Origin: Azoarcus sp.
GTDB lineage: Bacteria; Pseudomonadota; Gammaproteobacteria; Burkholderiales; Rhodocyclaceae
Reading direction: 5' to 3'
NCBI GenBank assembly: GCA_031282905.1
Contig: JAITCV010000181.1
Span: forward strand, 1-23,465
DNA: 23,465 nt
The notes under the pieces were generated by a model. That model did no database searches. It was not told the origin of the DNA and saw only the letters and a list, made by a program, of their open reading frames with translations. The position numbers were made by a program, and so were the translations under genes. Positions 21,612-23,465 of this stretch are shown here, piece after piece. Numbering within the stretch: the stretch's first letter is position 1; each line of letters opens with the position of its first letter.

Positions 21612-22115
21612 ATGGAAAAACATACGACAAAATATTTTGGCGAGATCGAACTTGCCATTGATGAAGATGGCGGCTGGGCTGAATTTGACATAATATTCAA
21701 CGGGCATGAAATCACCGTTTCATTGTCTGATTATGGAAACTATGCGGATAAAACAAAAGTATGTTGGGAAATTATTGATAAATACGTTGAAATACATGAA
21801 ATTACGGAAAAGGCAATCATTGAGAATTTTCCCAAAAAAGATGGGACGGTAAATTTTTATTTTGGATACCATTTTAATAATGATGCGATGGATGAAGAAA
21901 CGCTTCTCGAAGTATTCGGCGTAAAAAATTTCGAGGAATTGGATATTAAAACAGCCGTCGAAAAAATGGGTTATCCAGATTTGCTTTTCGGTATTGATGA
22001 AGGAAAAATAAATTTTTCCGTTGATTATATGGTATCAAAAGAACACTCCGACGAAATATTGTGTGTAAAAATGGACGAAGAATTGAATATAATAGGTTTT
22101 TCACACGAGAGTTAA
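21612..22115 (+). CDS. DUF2004-like protein, AT-rich, possible immunity-type gene
   Basis: This 167-residue acidic, soluble protein starts MEKHTTKYFGEIELAIDEDG. The opening 'YFGEIEL', the middle 'EFDIIFNGHEITVSL' and 'FYFGYHF...LEVFGVKNFEEL' resemble the DUF2004 family, whose members often sit near polymorphic toxin genes. I prefer the ATG at 21612 because it gives the family N-terminus; an in-frame ATG at 21558 would add 18 residues and neither has a strong ribosome-binding site. The gene is strikingly AT-rich, with Lys, Ile, Asn and Glu codons ending in A or T, unlike the GC-rich neighbours. That is a clear sign of transfer. No toxin gene is beside it. Confidence 0.7.
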   Translation: MEKHTTKYFGEIELAIDEDGGWAEFDIIFNGHEITVSLSDYGNYADKTKVCWEIIDKYVEIHEITEKAIIENFPKKDGTVNFYFGYHFNNDAMDEETLLEVFGVKNFEELDIKTAVEKMGYPDLLFGIDEGKINFSVDYMVSKEHSDEILCVKMDEELNIIGFSHES

Positions 22116-22144
22116 CTTGCATGATTTCCCGGGCCGAAGCTCGC

Positions 22145-22176
22145 GTAGGTTGGAGTGAGCGAAAGTAACCCCCAAC
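22145..22176. repeat. Short palindromic repeat, GTAGGTTGG type
   Basis: GTAGGTTGGAGTGAGCGAAA followed by GTAACCCCCAAC is an imperfect hairpin of the dispersed kind seen in many proteobacterial genomes, in which GTAGGTTGG is followed by a GAGCGAA core and CCCAAC. It lies between the DUF2004-like gene and the larger repeat. Confidence 0.6.
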
Positions 22177-22203
22177 GCACCGTCGAACTTTTCCTGCGGT
22201 TTT

Positions 22204-22335
22204 GTAGGTTGGATAAGCGCAGCGTAATCCGACATTCCAACCACACCGATGCGTAGCATCGCAAATCGAAAAACAGCGGCGCAAGCGCCGGTGATGAACG
22301 AATGTCGGATTACGCCTTCGGCTCATCCAACCTAC
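22204..22335. repeat. 132-bp composite palindromic repeat
   Basis: The left arm (22204-22237, starting GTAGGTTGGATAAGCGCAGC) pairs with the right arm (22300-22335, ending CTCATCCAACCTAC) with only a few mismatches. The interior contains two perfect small hairpins, CGATGC-GTA-GCATCG and CGGCGC-AA-GCGCCG. The unit looks like a dispersed proteobacterial repeat or a non-coding MITE. Its right edge overlaps the last codons of the ATPase gene, whose TAG stop is part of the arm. Confidence 0.75.
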
Positions 22336-23465
22336 CCAACCAGCGCGGCGACGGATTGCGTCAGGAAGCTTGCCATGTCCAGGCCGTCCGCGCCGACCAG
22401 CAGCGACCTGTGCGGATGGAAGGCGTTCACAAAGGCCGATGTGCCCGCATGCGCGACAGGTGTCCTGCCGCTTTTGACTTCGATGGCAATGAGTTTGCGC
22501 CCCGCCCGAACGATGAAATCCACCTCCATATTCCTTTCGCGCCAGTAATGCAGGGCACATTCGCCGCGCTGCGCGGCATTGGCCAGATGCGCGCCAACCG
22601 CTGATTCCACCAGCCGCCCCCAGAATTCCGTGTCGGCTCTCGCTTCAGCGAATGTATAGCCGCAGCCAGCGGTCATCAGCGCGCTATTGAGCACCTGCAA
22701 TTTGGGGCTGGAAGCGCGCGTCCGCGCCACATCCCCGGCAAATTTCGGCAGGCCGCACACCATTCCGGCTGCCGCCAGGAGTTCCAGGTAATGGGCGAGT
22801 GTCGTGGTGTTGCCCGCGTCCTGCAACTGCCCCAGCATCTTGGTATAGGAGAGGATTTGTCCGGAATAGCGGCACGACAACTCGAAAAGCCGCCGCAGGA
22901 GCGCCGGTTTGTCTACGCGGGAGAGCAGGAGCACATCCCGGGAAATGGAAGTTTCGATCAGGCTATCGAGCACATAGCGCGTCCAGCGCTCCGGTTCGGC
23001 AATGAGCGGCGCGGCGCCGGGATAGCCGCCATAAAAGATGAATTCCTCCACCGACCAGCCAAAGGCGTCGCGCATTTCCGGGAAAGACCAATGCGAGAGA
23101 AAGATTGTCTCGAAGCGTCCCGCGAGGCTTTCCGATAACCCGTGCGCAATCAGCAAGGGCGCGGAACCCAGCAACACGACTTTCAACGGCCTTTTGGCGC
23201 GCGTATCTTCATCCCAGAGGCGTTTGACGGTCTCCGACCAGCCGGGGATTTTCTGGATTTCGTCGAGCACCAGCACCGCGCCGTCATCGTTCTCCAGGGA
23301 CAGCCTGGCGGCTTCCCACTGCTGGGCAATCCATGCGCCGCCGCGCAAGGTCGGCTCGTCGGCGCTGGCATAACGGACGGGAACGGAAAGATTCCCGGTC
23401 GCCTGCTGCACCAGCGTCGATTTCCCGGCCTGCCGCGGCCCCGCCACGACCTGGATGAAGCGGCG
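22332..23465 (-). CDS. AAA family ATPase with C-terminal DUF4143 domain (5' end cut by window edge)
   Basis: The frame is open to base 23465 and reads RRFIQVVAGPRQAGKST, so the real start is outside; a GTG at 23447 is not the true start. The Walker A is GPRQAGKST, and Walker B is 'GAVLVLDEIQKIPGW'. A sensor-like 'VVLLGSAPLLI' and 'FPEMRDAFGW...FIFYGGYPGA' follow, all typical of the AAA_14 group. The C-terminal half is DUF4143, ending with 'LHYWRERNMEVDFIVRAGRK' then 'IAIEVKSG', a PD-(D/E)xK-like nuclease pattern (D...ExK). Such proteins are common, poorly understood accessory ATPases. The TAG stop lies inside the palindromic repeat, so the last residues may not be original. Confidence 0.92.
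   Translation of the reverse strand, partial: RRFIQVVAGPRQAGKSTLVQQATGNLSVPVRYASADEPTLRGGAWIAQQWEAARLSLENDDGAVLVLDEIQKIPGWSETVKRLWDEDTRAKRPLKVVLLGSAPLLIAHGLSESLAGRFETIFLSHWSFPEMRDAFGWSVEEFIFYGGYPGAAPLIAEPERWTRYVLDSLIETSISRDVLLLSRVDKPALLRRLFELSCRYSGQILSYTKMLGQLQDAGNTTTLAHYLELLAAAGMVCGLPKFAGDVARTRASSPKLQVLNSALMTAGCGYTFAEARADTEFWGRLVESAVGAHLANAAQRGECALHYWRERNMEVDFIVRAGRKLIAIEVKSGRTPVAHAGTSAFVNAFHPHRSLLVGADGLDMASFLTQSVAALVG

Noticed and set aside
1..23465. CRISPR array, rRNA genes or a riboswitch
   Set aside because: No regularly spaced repeats, rRNA signature sequences or recognisable riboswitch cores were seen on either strand.

Overview
The window looks like a chromosomal segment of a GC-rich betaproteobacterium, probably of the Rhodocyclales/Nitrosomonadales/Burkholderiales kind. 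The evidence is the gene order tpiA - secG - tRNA-Leu(GAG) - nuoA-to-N - DUF2818 gene, all on the minus strand, which is a typical betaproteobacterial arrangement, together with high-GC coding. The genus cannot be told from the sequence alone.

Layout. (1) Positions 1-2585, plus strand: the end of a Mu-like head-morphogenesis module. A MuF-type minor head protein, cut by the window edge, carries a long C-terminal extension with an HEYGH zinc-protease motif. Two small overlapping or adjacent ORFs follow, then a gpG-like virion morphogenesis gene. The phage module stops there. (2) 2586-3344: a scar zone with an orphan VapB-type antitoxin gene, a fragment of a sigma-54 activator gene and two strong hairpins. 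(3) 3345-4313: an HSL-family alpha/beta hydrolase. (4) 4493-19550: the complete 14-gene NADH:quinone oxidoreductase (complex I) operon plus a trailing DUF2818 membrane protein gene. It is tightly packed, with ATGA/TGATG overlaps, except for a 243-nt gap between nuoD and nuoE that holds a candidate internal promoter. (5) 19551-21173: tRNA-Leu, secG and tpiA with recognisable promoters and hairpins. (6) 21207-23465: an accessory strip. It holds a 314-bp internally deleted insertion-sequence remnant (ISNCY/IS1202-like), an AT-rich DUF2004 gene, two palindromic 'GTAGGTTGG' repeats and an AAA/DUF4143 ATPase cut by the right edge.

How the genes work together. NuoEFG form the NADH-oxidising module, NuoBCDI the quinone-reducing arm and NuoAHJKLMN the proton-pumping membrane arm. 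Every subunit is intact and keeps the cluster ligands or key charged residues that I checked. tpiA and secG are housekeeping genes that happen to sit upstream.

The best candidate for an unusual system is at the left end: a phage-capsid MuF protein with a metallopeptidase-like C-terminal domain and a translationally coupled 72-aa ORF. This fits a MuF polymorphic toxin/immunity pair carried in a phage head operon. The chemistry and the immunity role are inferred, not shown.
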